The notes beneath the pieces were generated by a model. That model did not search any database. It was given only the letters and a program-made list of their open reading frames with translations, and was not told where the DNA came from. This document shows, piece after piece, positions 44,820 through 59,700 of a stretch of DNA of 64,000 nt (position 1 is its first letter; each line of letters starts with the position of its first letter). A program made the position numbers and the translations under genes. Source of the DNA: Brachycybe producta (lineage: Eukaryota > Arthropoda > Diplopoda > Playtdesmida > Andrognathidae); NCBI GenBank assembly GCA_036925085.1, contig JAUPFP010000034.1:821501-885500 (forward strand), written 5' to 3'.

Positions 44820-47800
44820 GTGAGTTTGTTTTACGATTAATCTAATGCACAAATCGACAACTCTTTTTATTTGATCCAAGTTCACAATGATTCTAATATC
44901 TTGTGGACGTTTTTTGGTTTTCTTATAGCAAACAAGGAAACTGGTATGACCTCCCCTAAAAAAAGCATGAGAAAGTTATAACAGAAAATTAGTTAAAAGC
45001 ACATTAATGATAAAAAAAGGGGGAAGGGAATGGAAAATATTGGTGTAACGATTTGTATGTTATTTTTCTTTTAAATTGTCCAACCTCCTTTCCATCTTAG
45101 AATACACTTATGCCGGCGACATTCTTGAACTCGTGGGTCAGTCCGTCTCTTTGGACTGCAAGGTGGCTCGTAGGTCCAACATCAGTGCAAGCGATCTGAC
45201 GTGGATGTATTTTATGACGGAATTGCCATCGAATATGACGGAAATCGTCGATGATCGTATTCTGAGGTTGAATCTGGTGAATGTGACGGCCAATTCCAGT
45301 GGATCATATAGGTGTCGGATTAAGGAGTCAAGGAAGGGAATCTGCATCTCGGAAGTTAAAGTCGGATGTATGTAAACCTCGTCTTTCTTTGTGTCTTTTC
45401 ATTATTTTCTTGTTGATAATTTAAATCAATGGTATTATTATCATGGATGAGTCTGATGACTGATTGCAAAGTGCGTGCGAGTCAAACGTAACAGCTTTTA
45501 ATCATTTTTTTTTTATGAAAACTTCCTAATGTTGCAGTGGTAATCTTTAGGTTTATGAAAAAAGAGGGGAATATTTTTAGAAGCTTTTTGAGAATAAAAT
45601 AAAATCCGCTCACAAAGTTCAAACAATGATTTACATAATTTCACTTTTTTTTAGACGCGACATAAAGGAAACTAGGCGAATGTGTTAAAAATATTGTTGT
45701 GGTTTATCGCTAACTTTGAGGTAGTCGCAGTTTGAGTTTAACTACTCAACGTTTAGGCTTGTAATCATAATGGTTACATAGTCTTAAACTCCCGAATATT
45801 TTATAGGATGTTTCATATAAATGTAGATGAGTTTAGGACTAGGTTTCACTTGAGGAGTCTCAAAAAAATCTTCAAATACAAAAACATCCAAGAATTTTAA
45901 CATTTGGAAAAATGTGAGAAATGGCGAAATATAGATAATATTTAAATTCTCTGAAATGTCTCGGAATTGTATTCAGAAGGACTCAACAGGCCCCTGAATT
46001 CACGAAAAGCTTAAAATGTATTGATTTCAAAGTGTAAACGCCTCTGTAACATTGATTATTCAGTCTTTCAATCACTTAAGGGTATCTTTCAAAATAGCAA
46101 CTTAGAAATATCTTTAAAGTCTACTACACTACAGACTGGGCGATAATCGCTGGAAACATTGTCGAGAACGATGTTTCCCGGCGACTGGAGACGTCTTTTC
46201 GGATACAAAGCATCATCGCCCGAGTATCTGGCGGCTTGACATCAAAGAGTGTTTCTCTGTTTCCCACTGCAAATGGAAAACATTGCTTAGAACAACAGAT
46301 TCTGAATTCCGTTTGTACGTGCAACATCACTGGCGGCCACATGTATTCAGATGTCCGACGAAGATTTTGTCAAGTCGCTGTGTCTGGCGATTATCGCTCG
46401 TATCTGTACAAGACTTAGGTGATTGAGCTACCCCTCTAGTTTCTAAAAAAAAACACTGCCTAAAATCAGCTATTCAATAAACTGTCTTAAAACTATCAGT
46501 TTTCTATCCATATTATGCGGTTGTTGTTTTTTTTTGGCTTTGTTTTCTATTTTCATAAAGTTTTCGTCTTACAAGTTGATTTCTAATGAATCAACAATTA
46601 TGAGCTCGAAATTTGCAGAAAAGATTTTGCGTGAATATTACTATATTTACATTTTGTGTTATTAACTTAATATGAATTAGATATTTAATTGTTATTTTCA
46701 AATTTGAGCTGGGAGTTACCTAATGGATGCTTGTAATATTCGAATATAAATACAAAGACATTGATAGATGTTATTCACTACAATGTATTGTTTAATTGTT
46801 TGTTCGAATTTCGTGTCCTTCGACCGATCAAACTGCATTATTCCGAGATATTGTTTGCCGTTGCTGTTTGTTCATATGGCGCTAATGGATGGGTTTTTAG
46901 TTGATTGATAAGCACTTTTTTCTTCTTTTTTATATTATAATGCATACGTTGGCTATTCTTCCTTTTCTTCTTCTATTCTCTAGATATTAAATTTAATTTC
47001 TTTGCACGATTAATCTATAGTTTTAGCTGACTCGTCACTTTTAAAAGATAACGAAAACAGTTACGAAACAAGAGTTATAATTTTCGTGAAAGGTTAATTT
47101 TAAGCTTTAAGGTGGTTTTTTTTAAGTGTAGACCCTTTCGCCAACTCCGGTTATTCTGTCTTTCAGGAGAAAAATTAAAAGAAACTGATAGTGTCCTTTA
47201 CAAAGTTGTCCTTCTGAGTTCTAAAACCCAGAAGGACAACTCACGAAAATGACCCCAACTTTAAGCAGACGATATTTTTGATGATTTGTCTATAAAAAGT
47301 TTATTTTGAACGATATCAACATGAAAATACTATGAAATTGATGGAGTTGTCCTTCTAGGTTCTAATAACACTTCTTTCTCTTAATATTTACTTGGCTATC
47401 GTTCTAGTTTCTAGCTCACTTTCAATTTTCTGATAGAGTTCGAAAAGAAGCTGTTCATAAAACATGTTAAATTTCAATCGATGTATGATTAGGTTTCAAG
47501 GTGGCTGTAATTTAAGAAATGTTTGATTATCTTCTTGATTAAAGTAATGGTTGCAAGGTGAATTGTTTAATCACTGGGGAAAATGACATATTACTAAGAG
47601 TTGTAGGAAGATGATAATCATGAGCTTTTGTATCACTGATACGTTTATTGAAGTTCTACGATTTATATTATTAATTCAAAGAATAACTAATCAGATTACT
47701 ACATGGATTTCAAAGTATTTTTTGCAACGAAATAAAAAAAAACAGTAAGTTAGTAAAAGAAACCAACAGTGATAACTTAAATTTCTTGTTTTAAAAAAAG

Positions 47801-50717
47801 CTACTTCCCTTTAATAATCACCATAGGGCTTAGATTTGTATGCAAAATCAAGCACATTATGTACGGTTTGGGACCCAAGGTCCAATTGTGAAGTAAATTG
47901 CTTTTAAAAGAATTTTTTAAATCAATTTATCTGATCAATTTAAACGAGAAAAGCTAAAATGTGAAAGTTTTGATGAAGCAAGTTAGTGTAGTTAACACTA
48001 CACTATTTCTTCACTTTTTATGGTGAAAGCCGACTACACTAATTAGTCACAATGTTAATCAACCTTTCTAGTAATTACTATATTAACTCTTTTAAGTAAT
48101 TTGTTAATTAGCTTTTATGTGTAAAGAAAGAGAACTGCATTTTAGAAATGTGTTTCAACGAACTAATGCTCCATTTTCGTTTAGTTTCATAATAGTGAAA
48201 CATTTTTCTCACGTTTTGTTTGTTTGTTTCTTTAGATCCTCCATTAAAAGTGAAGAATTTCACCTGTATATCAACTAGTGGAGTATATTTGGTCTGCTCT
48301 TGGATTGTTCCTTACAATAGAATCAACACTTCTTACAATCTAGTCTTGAACGATGGCATTGCGTAAGAAATTAATTGAAACTGACGAAAAGTTCATATTT
48401 TTTTTAACAAAAATTCTTTAAAAATATTTCAGCGACAGAAATAAATGTCACGTGCAAACGAAACCGCAAGTGGGACGGTTAAAGGGTGCAGCTAGACGTA
48501 GACAAGCGTGGCTCAATGAACCGATACAACAGTTTTGTAACTTTTCGGATGACAACGAAATTCCTTATCCGCATTTTAGTCACGACCTTACGTTTAAATT
48601 TACGGCTACAAATATTTTTAATACGACTAACTTTGAATTTCACGTGGATCATAATGCTATTGGTGATTATTATATTTTTGCATAAAGTCACTTTGCAACT
48701 TTCTAATGAACGTAATTTCTTATTTTAGTGAGGCCGAATGCTCCTGTTAATGTTTCCTTTACAAGTGGAATTCGTTTCATACTTTTAACGTGGCAGCTGC
48801 CTGTAGAGCTGAAACGTTTTTCAACCGGTTTTTTCTGTAAGGTTTCGTACAGATCTCAGTGGGAAGATGGTCATAATTTTACGGTAAGTTATGAATTCGA
48901 ATTTACTTTATTGATTTTTGTCATAAAGTACGAAACAAGAGAGAAAGCAAAGAACGAGTTTTAGTAATGGTTATAAAAAAAAGGACGAAATTGAAATTTC
49001 GAAGTGGTTTCTACACTTTAGAAAAACATAATTTATATTTTTTTCGACTTTTTTGGAAAATGGGATTTGTTTTTATTGAGAAAGACCACCACATGTCAAA
49101 CAATCTTTCAGAAGCCATTTATTGTTTGGTATTTTAACTCAATTTTTTAATTTGAAAACGTTTCTTGTTTTTTGTTACTTAGAAATGGTTTTATTTCGAA
49201 CTGTATAATTTTTTCGTGTTGAAGCACTTCGTTTTCTTTGGTGATAATTTGAAATTTTTTTTTTTTGCACTTTGTGAAAGATTTAAGTGAAAACTTTTTT
49301 TTTTTGACAAAAACGGATAACACGAAATATATTTTCGGCCCCGTTCGCTTAGAATAGCTCTTACATTATTTTCTTTTAACATGAAATTCGTTTAACACGC
49401 AAAAATATTTCGGTCCCACCTATTTCGTGTTAAACGGTGTCCACTACAGTATACATAAAATTGATGCGAAATGAAACAGTACTTGTTACACATTACTTAT
49501 TCCGATAAGTGTCGATATATTCTCCGAAGCAGGCCTCTACAGCCCATTATTTTTAGTTGTTTTGAGAGTTAGAACCTATGTGCATTTGATGTGGAGCCTG
49601 CGTAGGACATATTATCAACACTTCTATCCGGATAAGTAGCGCCTTGTAACAAGCATCATGTGTACAAATCCTATAGAATCTCGGCACAAAAATAGAACCG
49701 ACTATAAGCGCGGCATGTTGAAGGATAGATATTTAAAGTAGTTTAGAAAAAAAAAACTTCTTGGATGGATTTAAATTGCGATTTATTAACTAAAATTGAC
49801 ATCACCATAAAATTAAAGTGATTTTAATCATATTTTGAATTTTTTTTGACAATTTCTTTTTTTCAAAAAGTTAAAAAGGGATTTTTTTAACGAAATGAAT
49901 TTATTATAAATTTATAATAATGTACCTAACTGGTGAATAAACATCCTGAATAATTTGCCATGCATGACATTTTAAATAACAAAAATCCGGTATTCAAAAA
50001 TGATGATTTTTATTCGTTCTGGAAACATTTGATAATAGTGACTTGAATGAAATGAAAGTATTTTTGATACTTTTTATTTATATCTTTAAAAATAAACTTT
50101 TTATGACATTTTTAAAATAGAATTTTTTGGGTTTTCCTCTTTTCAAACTTTTTTTTGGTCTTTTTTCAAGCTGTCATAAAATGTTTATTATTAAAGATAT
50201 ATATCAAGTTGAAAACAATCTTTAACACTTTCATTTAATTTTCATGAACCTATATTAAGTTTCTCAAACACTTTCAAATTCTTTTTTTCTTCTTTCTATC
50301 TTAAAAGTAGCTATTGGATTTTTTATACATGGAGTATGTCCAATTCAGCGAAAACCATTTAAAAAAAAAAACAAATTTGGCGGCGCAAACGGCAATACGG
50401 AATAGGGACATAAAAAATGACGTCACAGCCAATATTGTGTATCTTAATGCATTGCTTGCAGTGACGTCATTATCATGTCACTATTCCGTGTTGCCGTTTG
50501 CGCCGCACTTATTCATAACCAGGCCGCTTAACACGAAAACGTTCGTGACATGAAATATATTTCCGATCCGATTCGTTAAAATAGCATAGAAAATTCTTCC
50601 TTTTTAATATGAAATGTTTATCGGAAATATTTCGATTCATTAAATTTCGTGTTAAGCGAACTCTAATAATGTTTCTTCTATTCATCTTCTTTTATTCAGA
50701 GTTTTGTCTCTCTCTCC

Positions 50718-50759
<42 letters not shown>

Positions 50760-53700
50760 GGAGTTAATATCTAAATTTAGCTAATTTTTTAATCTTCAAA
50801 TTGCTTTCCGTGTGAATACCAACATATTATTTATTGTTGATTTCATATGAAGCATATACTTGGAAATTTATTTTAGGTTTTTTCTTTCTTTCTAGTTCCT
50901 AAAAATAACATTATTAATAATATAGTTCAATAGCATGACGAGATATTATTGACTTGTCTGTCATTGTGTTCTTCGCTCTTGGCTTTGTTTATGATCGAAT
51001 GGCACGATGAACCTTTATTTGCCAATGATGAAAGTTCGAATAAAGTGTTTTTGGATCCTGCTGCTACTAACTACTACTAGTACTGCCACTGGTGCTACTG
51101 TTTTGTTAAGACCATATTTTTATCATTATTTTATTTATCGTAAATGTTATTTGCAAAGTCTGGCGGCTGGAAAACACTTTTTTCTTCAATGGCGTTTTAT
51201 ATTATGGAAAGCAAAAAAGTCTTTTGTTTTCTTATGCCACAAAGTGACTTTTGTCACACAAAAAAAAAAAGTCACTTGAAAATTCAACTGTAATAATTGT
51301 AATAAATATAATGCTCGTAAAACTTTTTCTATTTAATATTTTAGAATGTCATAAAGGACATTTAAAACTTTTGTTTCTTTCATTGAGTCAATGCTTACAA
51401 TTTATGAAGTTTATATGTTCTTTTTTAACTGGTTTTTTTTTCTTTTCGTTTTTTTTTTGTGTGCTAAAAAGATTCAAAAAACACTGACGCAATCTCCCAA
51501 ATGTGTGCCACTTTGTTCGGTACAAATATAAATGTACTTATATTTATGTCGTAGGCAATTTGCAGATTGTAGCTTTTTAGAAAATGTCTAGGCGATTTTA
51601 AACTTTAGGCATTTTATGCCATGAAGTGTATCTGTGTCTGTTTTAACATGAAATAGAAGGAACCAAAATAGTTTTTTTCTTCTCTAATGGTTTATGCCTG
51701 AACAGCTGATTTTCGAGCTCTTGATTATTTTGTCTTTTCAAGAGAGAAATTAAGAGAAACTCGAAAGTGTTTTATAAACCTGAAGTGTAGCTCTATCACT
51801 TACGGATATTTTCATGTCGATGAAATCTTTCAAAATAAACTTTTTATTGGCAAAAATTAAAAAATTATTGTCTGCTTAAAGTTGGGTCATTTTCAAACTA
51901 GCATGAAAACCTTATTTTGAAAGATAAACATGATATTTCTGCTACCCTTCTAGTTTCTAAAACACATTCAAGTTTCTAAAACACATTCAAGTTTTTCACC
52001 GACTGGTATTTATTTGCCTTGTGTTATAGACCTTCTGGGCTTCGTGTACTCGTGTGGGCTTTTGTATGCCTCATATCCTTCGTGTATTCTTGTGGGGGTC
52101 CTTGGTATCTTTGGTGAACCTGGTGGGTTTGATGGGCCTGGTTGAATTGAATGGCGTTTTTTTTTTGGCTTGATGAGCCTACTGGGTTTTTGTGGGCTGC
52201 TGGGCTTCTAAATCTTACGCACTATCTCTGTATGTAAGTGACCATGAATGGACATATGAAACTTCACGAACTGCTTCAAAGCACTTAGAAATTGAACGCC
52301 CTCAAATATGTTCAAGAACAATGCCAGAAGTTTACAAAAACGACTAGCAATTTTATAAACAGCCAGAATTTGTAAAATGCTATCGTCAAAGACATGAATC
52401 TTTATTTTTGAAGTTTTCTCGAGACAACGATGACGGTTTTCATTTTTGTTTTCAGCCGGTCTTAAGATATTTAAAGACATTTTTCATATCTTTTTTATTT
52501 GTGACAAATTATGTTTTACAGTCAGTTCAACAACAGAAAACCCTCTTTATTGTACTGAACTTATTTTTTTATTATTTTGGCTGTTTGTGTCCTTTTCTCT
52601 CTCTCTCTCTCTCTCTCTTTTCGTTTCATTTCATTTCTGAGTTACATTTTTGGTTAGATGTACTGGTAAACTTGTTTGGTGGGTACTGGTACAACGACCT
52701 TGGCTAGTTTCCAAATGGCGGGTAAAATAAAAATTGATTAAATGAGATGGGTGAAATTGTGTGGGTGTGGGGCACCGTTTTTTTTTTCGTCTTCATGGTT
52801 TTTTTTCCATTTCAAACGTTTGAAAGTAGCAGTAACTTTAGTTGAATGTCCTAAGAGTTTCTAACTAGCTTCTTTGTCAAAATGTCTATCTTTATATCTG
52901 ACAAGATTTCTTTTACCCTTGTTCATGTCCATTTTGGGTGGTTTAAATGCTGCTTGTGACGTTTTTTGATCATTACAAGATTGTTTTCTACAGAAAACAA
53001 CAGTATTTGAACATTTTTTTTTTTCTTAGGACTCCAGCATAGTATTTTTATACATAGCTTGAGTTCTAATTTAGTTTCGATTGCTTTTGTTCAGATTGCT
53101 CGTTTTGAAATTTTCCTTTGAAAGTAACAAACCAAAAAGTGCCTTTTCGTTCTTGGCCTACTGAAGAGCAACTTTACAGAATCATGATGTAGGGCCCTAC
53201 TCGTAAGCTGAGTACAAACGATTAATTCTGGCTTGTTAAAATCTTGGATTGTCTCGCAAAATCGCCACAGACATTCAAACCATTTCTGTCTTAACTTTTC
53301 TTTTGGAATTATGTTTGGGCAGAGCCTATTTTTTATAGCTATTTTAACTGATAGATCATATTCTGATCATTAAAAGCATTACGATTTGAACGTTGCAAGG
53401 GTTGTCAAGTTTCCTATACATTTGAGCATGAACGCGAAAGAGGAAGAGTAAGGACACACGATTGATTTTGTGTGTACGTTGATCTGAGGCAATCCTCAAG
53501 GATTCAGTTCTTGCAGATTCGCTGCGAAGCCGAGTCTCACCCAGTATCGGTTCATCAAAGAAAAGTCGTTCGGTCTATGGACGCTGTTTGATCGATGGCG
53601 CATGCCTCGGCCCTAGACAGCTGCTTCGTTGTATGCAATCCAGTTACCAATTTGGTGAACATCCATATCTTCAAATGGTCAAAGTTTATAGAATAACGAA

Positions 53701-56700
53701 GGCATTCTTAACAAATGAATAGGTGCCTCGTTCGTTGGATCATTCGTAATGAACATTTTCACACATGTAACTTGCGTGTGTCCTCGCCCTTCCTCGTTCG
53801 CGTTCGAAGTTACGAAGCTTAAGCTTGAAGTGAAAATCTGGCTAAGCAGATTGTTCGAGCCAAGATAAAATAGCAATAGATGTAATAGCATTGAATGAAC
53901 AAAATCCAACACATACACGATCAATTTTGGCGTTAAAAAGCCAAGATTGATATACCAGAATTGATCGTCTGTACTCAGCTTAGAACATTTTTTACTTTTA
54001 TTTCTCAAAATGTGCGTCAAGTGATTGCAAGAAGAAAAAAAAGTTTTCTCAAAATTGTACATAATAACATTCTCGGTGTTTTCTTTGCCAAAACGAACTG
54101 TCACTCAACACAGCTATTTTTTCATTAAATTTCGACCTCAAGGCTTTTTAAACTTTTTTTTTTGCCAGCGTTCTTGACGTTTTAGGATTTGTTTTGAATC
54201 TTGACACATATCGAACGTAAAAACTTCCCGTTAAAATTCATAACCGTTGTAAGATTTCTTCAAATTCTCCTCTTTTCACAAATACAAATGAATGGTTATG
54301 ATATTTTTAAAAAAAAATGAATAAAAAGCTTCCATTTATTTTGAATATAAAATATAATCCAATGATAAAATCCTTATATAAAGTCATAAAAGGCTAGAAA
54401 AGTCTTAAGTCACGAAGAAGAAAAAAAAAACTTCGATTACAAGGATAAAAGCTCTGATGTAAAGCAATGAAAACATAATTTTAAAATTTCTACATTATAT
54501 AAAATCACATAAAATGAATTTTTTTATTACACATAAAATTGAAGTAAATTTTTTTTGGTTGAACATTCATTTGAGACATTGCAAATGGTTTTTCTTTCTT
54601 TAGAGAAAAAAAAACGCAGTTATTTTGGGTTTGTATAATTTTGCATAAGTTTGCAATTCTATTATAAAATGTATAAGAAGTTCATTTGTCTGAATTTGAG
54701 CCCATGTGGAGGAGAATGATGTATATTATTACATTGTGGTACAAACTCTGTTTCTCTTGTCGTAATGGGAATGCAAAAATAGATTTTGTTTTCAAATAAG
54801 GCCCATATTCAAGAAGGAAACTTGACATTTGAACTTGAGGTGGTTAACGTGGTTTTAAAGTGTAAACCACGTTGCGAACTCTGGTTATTCTGTCTTTCAA
54901 GTTTAAAATGAAGAGAAACTTAAATTTTTGAAGGATATTATCGTGAAAATAGTGAATACTCTTTAAGTGATTTAGCGCGCTACCCTTCTAATTTCTACAG
55001 CACGTTATAGTTTTTCGTAATTTTGCTAATGAAAGGCAGAATAATCAAAAGTTCAGAACCTTTCTGACCAGAGTGTTAACATAGTAAAATCCTGTTTTAT
55101 TGCAAATTTCTGAACTGTGGTTTTCTATGTAGAAATCCTGGGTTCAAGTTTGAAGTTTCTTTCTTGAATTTGGGTCTTGAGTAAGATGAATTAGTTATAA
55201 CTTGATAAGTGGTGGTTCTTTTTTCTGAAAGTAAAGAAAGAGACGTTTTGTTGAGTAAATACTTTTAGCAGGATGTTTTATATTTCTCCTTTAATAATAA
55301 ATTTAAATAAATAAAACCTCTTTTTTAAATAATGTTTTCTTTTGTATTTTTTATAGTCGATCAAGACATATACTCGTGATTACAATATGAACTTGACGTT
55401 ACTGACACCGTTCACGTATTATTCCGTAAGCATTTCCTGTTTATCTGCTGTGGCCAATCCTTTGGATGAAACCATGTGGGGTGTTCCGAAGGTTCTTGAG
55501 GTCAGGACTCTGGCCGATGGTAAGAAAGTCAATTACATAACTTGTAACCCAAATGCATTTAAACTCTGCGTTTTAGGAGTAACATTATGGAGAAATTGGA
55601 CGTTTGTTAGAAACTAGAATGGTAGCTAAACACTTAAGGATATTTTCATGTTGATATGTTTTCTAGCTTAAAGTTGGTTCATTTTCAAACATATCAACAA
55701 GAAAGAACTTTGAAGTGATTCAGCTAACTGTTCTAGTTTCTAAAAAACGTTCTAATTTCTCATAATTTTATTTCTGAAAGGCAAAGGTCTAGGTCGTTCA
55801 CACTTTTAAACCACCTGAAGTATTTAGTCAATTTTGGAAAGAAAAGTTGGCCGGTTTTGGTAATTTCCAAAAAAATCGATCAAACAATTTATGAAGAGCT
55901 TCGATTTGTGCATATTTGCATTGAAATAAAAAATCCCCATGTATATTTGGTAGAACATTTTGCTTTCACTTTTTTGTGTAAAAATCAGATCCAACATTTT
56001 GTTGACACCGAAAAGAATGATATTTTTTTCTGATAAATTGGAGCAAAAGCGAAAACAACTGTTATTTTTTGGAAGGTGTGAAGATTGAAATGATGGTATA
56101 TAACCATATTTATACAGAAAACTGTGCTCTAATTCCTGAAGTTCGTTTGTACTGCAAGGTGAAAAGTATGGAGCTGTATGAGCTTAAAGCGAAATGAAAA
56201 GTAGGCCTGCAGAGACATATAAAGTCTTTATAAAATGTCTGTACGAAACTAGAATTCTAGAGGTTTTATTTGAGCATTTTTGCGTAAACTTTTTGGGGAA
56301 AAGTTAGAAAAAACTTTTTTTTGCCAAAATTTCAAACAATACCGGATTTTTCTGTGTTGTGTGAATCGGATATATAAATTATGTTCGTCTTTCACGGCGT
56401 TCTTTCTTTTAAAAAAAGGAAATTGTTGGTATTTATTCTTATTGCCAATATAGAAACGAAAGTTGTTGTTATAAATACTCTCGAGAGGTACATTTTTTTT
56501 AATGAAAACTAACGTCCTTGTTGATAGTTTTCTTCCTATGGTTTTTTATATTTATCAGCTTGAGATTATGAATTTTAATGCAATTGTTTACTTCTAGCAT
56601 AGATAAGTTAACCAAGGTTAGATAAACGTTTTATCGGTACATTTTTTTAGATTATTTTAGAACACTTTTATTTACAACATTTTAGTTTATTTATGAATTT

Positions 56701-59700
56701 TATGCATGCTTACGAGCGTATAAGTGGTTTCAATATTTTAATATATGATGCACACACACTCGAGTTTAAAACTTGAGGCACAAAACAAAACTGGTTCTTT
56801 CTAAAAAAAATTAAAAACAACTCACAAGGCATAAAGTGAGAAAACTAAATAAATAAGAAATTTACATCACGAACTTTGCATTAGTTCGTAGTTAATTGTT
56901 GCCAATTTATAGCTAGCACTTCATATAAAAAACATGTGTCGTGACACATGTCAATATAAAGATGTATTTTAATATTTTTCTTTAAGGCGGTTTATAACCA
57001 TCTATTGTAAAAAAATACATGCAATACAAGAAAATAATGTAATAAACACAACTTTGAATAACACTTTTAATGGCAGTTTGAAAAACACCCTTTTATTGGA
57101 AGTTTGGAAAAAAAATCGAATTTTGTTTTGGATCCTTCTGATCAATTTCAATTGAAATGAAAAGGGAAGGTTGTGTATTCTAAATTGCCACAAAAAGGTT
57201 AATTTTCAAAGATAAATTTCAAATTTGAACAGTTAGTTTTCAAAATACAGGGTTTTATTTAATGTAGATGTACTGTAACTGTTTGGTTGTATAAACTTTA
57301 AAAGTCGATATTAGCTAAATTGTGAAAAGCCAGTCTTTCTGCAAATTCACTTTTTTTTTATAAGACCACTAATTCAGTAGGAAAGCAGCATATTATTTTA
57401 TGTACGGCTCGTAGCATTTTAGGCACTGTGCAGAATGTTAATCAACAGTTCAATTGTTAAAATTACATTCAAACTCGGTTATAGCGTCATTTAAGGAACC
57501 GCAAGTTTAGTGACGTTGTAAACGAGATTACTTATACTTGTATAGGAATTATTTTTAATTGGTGCCATGTTGACGTTATAGCCGAAGAGTTGTTGTTGTT
57601 TTAGGGCATTTTCCGCGGAGTTCACATTGTCTACTAGAAAACATGCATTTTAACTATCGAATTTGCATTTAAAAACTATTCTGGAAGCAGCCAATATGGC
57701 CTGTTTCAAAAGGACGAGCGTGTGCAGCATACAGAATGCATCATCAAAACAAAAATATAGAAACCCAACAGCAATTCAAATATTTTCTAGTGTAGCTGAT
57801 AAGGGTTTGGGATAGGTGTTTTTTTCCTCCATAAAGTGGAATTAACCGATGAGGACCTAGCATGCCGGTGCCACGCAATCGACAGAAACGAAATTATCTA
57901 GAAGCAGTGCTAGCCTCCACATTCAACCCTTGTCGTCGTTTAAGATGGAATCGTTTGAGTTGGAATACATCCTATAAAATGCATTGCATTGATGGAAAAT
58001 TTCCGAATCCATTTAAGCAATGTTTTTCATGCGGAAGATCTCTTCGAGAGGGTTTTAATGTCGAATCACCCTATTAACAAATGATCAGTAGTATTTGTGG
58101 GGGAAAAAAGTATTTGTTCTTCATTTTTCTTACAACTTGTTATTTTTTGGTGAAAATTCTTTTAGAGTTTTTGCATAATAATCATTTCAAAGGAATAGAA
58201 AGAAAAAACTTTGCCACACCCTTATAGAATTTTGCGCGGGAGGTGAAATGTGTTTTTTTCTTTCTTTCTATTCTGAACATATTCTTTCTGAACATAAAAT
58301 ATTGGCCTAGTTTGTATTAATGGTCGAGGTTCTTGTTTTTTTCTCTTCGTAGTACCCGCGTCTCCTCCCACGGTTATTCCGGGCAGCTTCCACGAACATG
58401 AGTACATCAATGACAGAGCAGTGGTCGTATATTTCAGAGTGAGAAACATTTTTTTCTATCATTTTTAATTGTTGCAGAAAATGAGTTTACTTACACATAA
58501 TGGGTTTATTTTCTGTAATTTTCTTTAGGGAATCAGTGAACATCAGTTCAATGGCGAGAATGTCAGTTACATTGTCACTGCTAAAGGACTCAGCCATTTT
58601 AATAAAATACAGTCAGTTTCTTCAAATGATGGATCTGCCACATTTAAAAATTTATCTCTGGACGATGCGTACGAGTTCGATTTTTGGTCATCAAATGAAA
58701 AGGGACGTTCGCAAGAGAGTTCGAAACTTATTGTGGAAACCTCCAGAAAATGTTAGTATTTTCTGTCAAATCTTTTGAAGGGTTCAATTGCAGTCAAACT
58801 AGGTTATAGCTTCATTTAAGGGACCGAGATTTTGACGTTATAGACGAGTTGTCTTTGTGCCTAAGGTCACCAGTGATTGTTAATTAATTCCGATTGAACT
58901 TCTTTTTCTATCAGTGCCTCGAGAACCATCAACCCTGATGGTTATTGCATATGGCAAAGATGTTTACGAGGTTTCGTGGACTCCTCCTTTCGAAACCGAG
59001 AACATCATCGGTTATACCGTTTTCTGGACCGAATCGAACGACCGATTTGAACGTAATCCACAAGGTTTACTTTACTGGAGAGCGGCCGACGCTTACACAC
59101 GTAAAGTGAATGTGACGGTCGCTGGAAAGAGGCCCTTTTCACATTTCGGTGTTTCCACTCGTTTGTACAACATTTCTGGAAGTTTGCTGTGGAACACTTG
59201 CATTATGTCTTATAACGGAAGTAAGTCATTTTTTTTACTCTTGACGATAGTTATTTACGCTTGCTTTGAACGAACCATTACGTTCTGAAATAAAATGTGA
59301 TTTTTCTCTTCATAAACATTATTTCAGCAATCGGTAGACTAAAGAAAATTAGCATTGCTGGCGTAACTTCGTCGTCCATTCGAGTAACCTGGTCTTTAGA
59401 TTGTTCCGAGAAGTTGGGAATCATTCTCGGTTACAAAGTTTATTATTGTTTGGCAAGTAACGACGAGTTTGAAAATTGTACAGGTATGTTATTCGATAGT
59501 CGTTCGAATCAGTCGTGTGGAATGTCGAAGTTTTTAAACGTTTTTTTTTTTTTTTTTTTTTTTTACAGGAGAACTTGCTCAACATTTTGTAGGAGGAATC
59601 AATGGAAACTCTTATATAATAGAAAGTGTGAAGCCTTATTCTAGGTATAAGGTAGTAGTTTCTGCCGTGACGAAAGCTGGTGAAGGAGAACATAGTAATG

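Noticed and set aside
49990-50290. Further copy of the CTAGAAGGGTAG MITE family
   Set aside because: Inverted CTTTTTAT/AAAATGTTTATT blocks exist but the diagnostic core is absent.
53679-54104. Minus-strand 141-codon frame
   Set aside because: Crosses the right end of the TA-flanked element into unique intron sequence and shows no recognisable domain.
57862-58077. Plus-strand 71-codon frame with C-x-x-C-like cysteines in receptor intron 6
   Set aside because: Wrong frame to join exons 6 and 7 and no good flanking splice sites; probably chance.
58500-58778. Longest open frame over receptor exon 8
   Set aside because: Using it would break the frame. The phase-0 reading from 58529 gives FNIII sequence and joins both neighbours.
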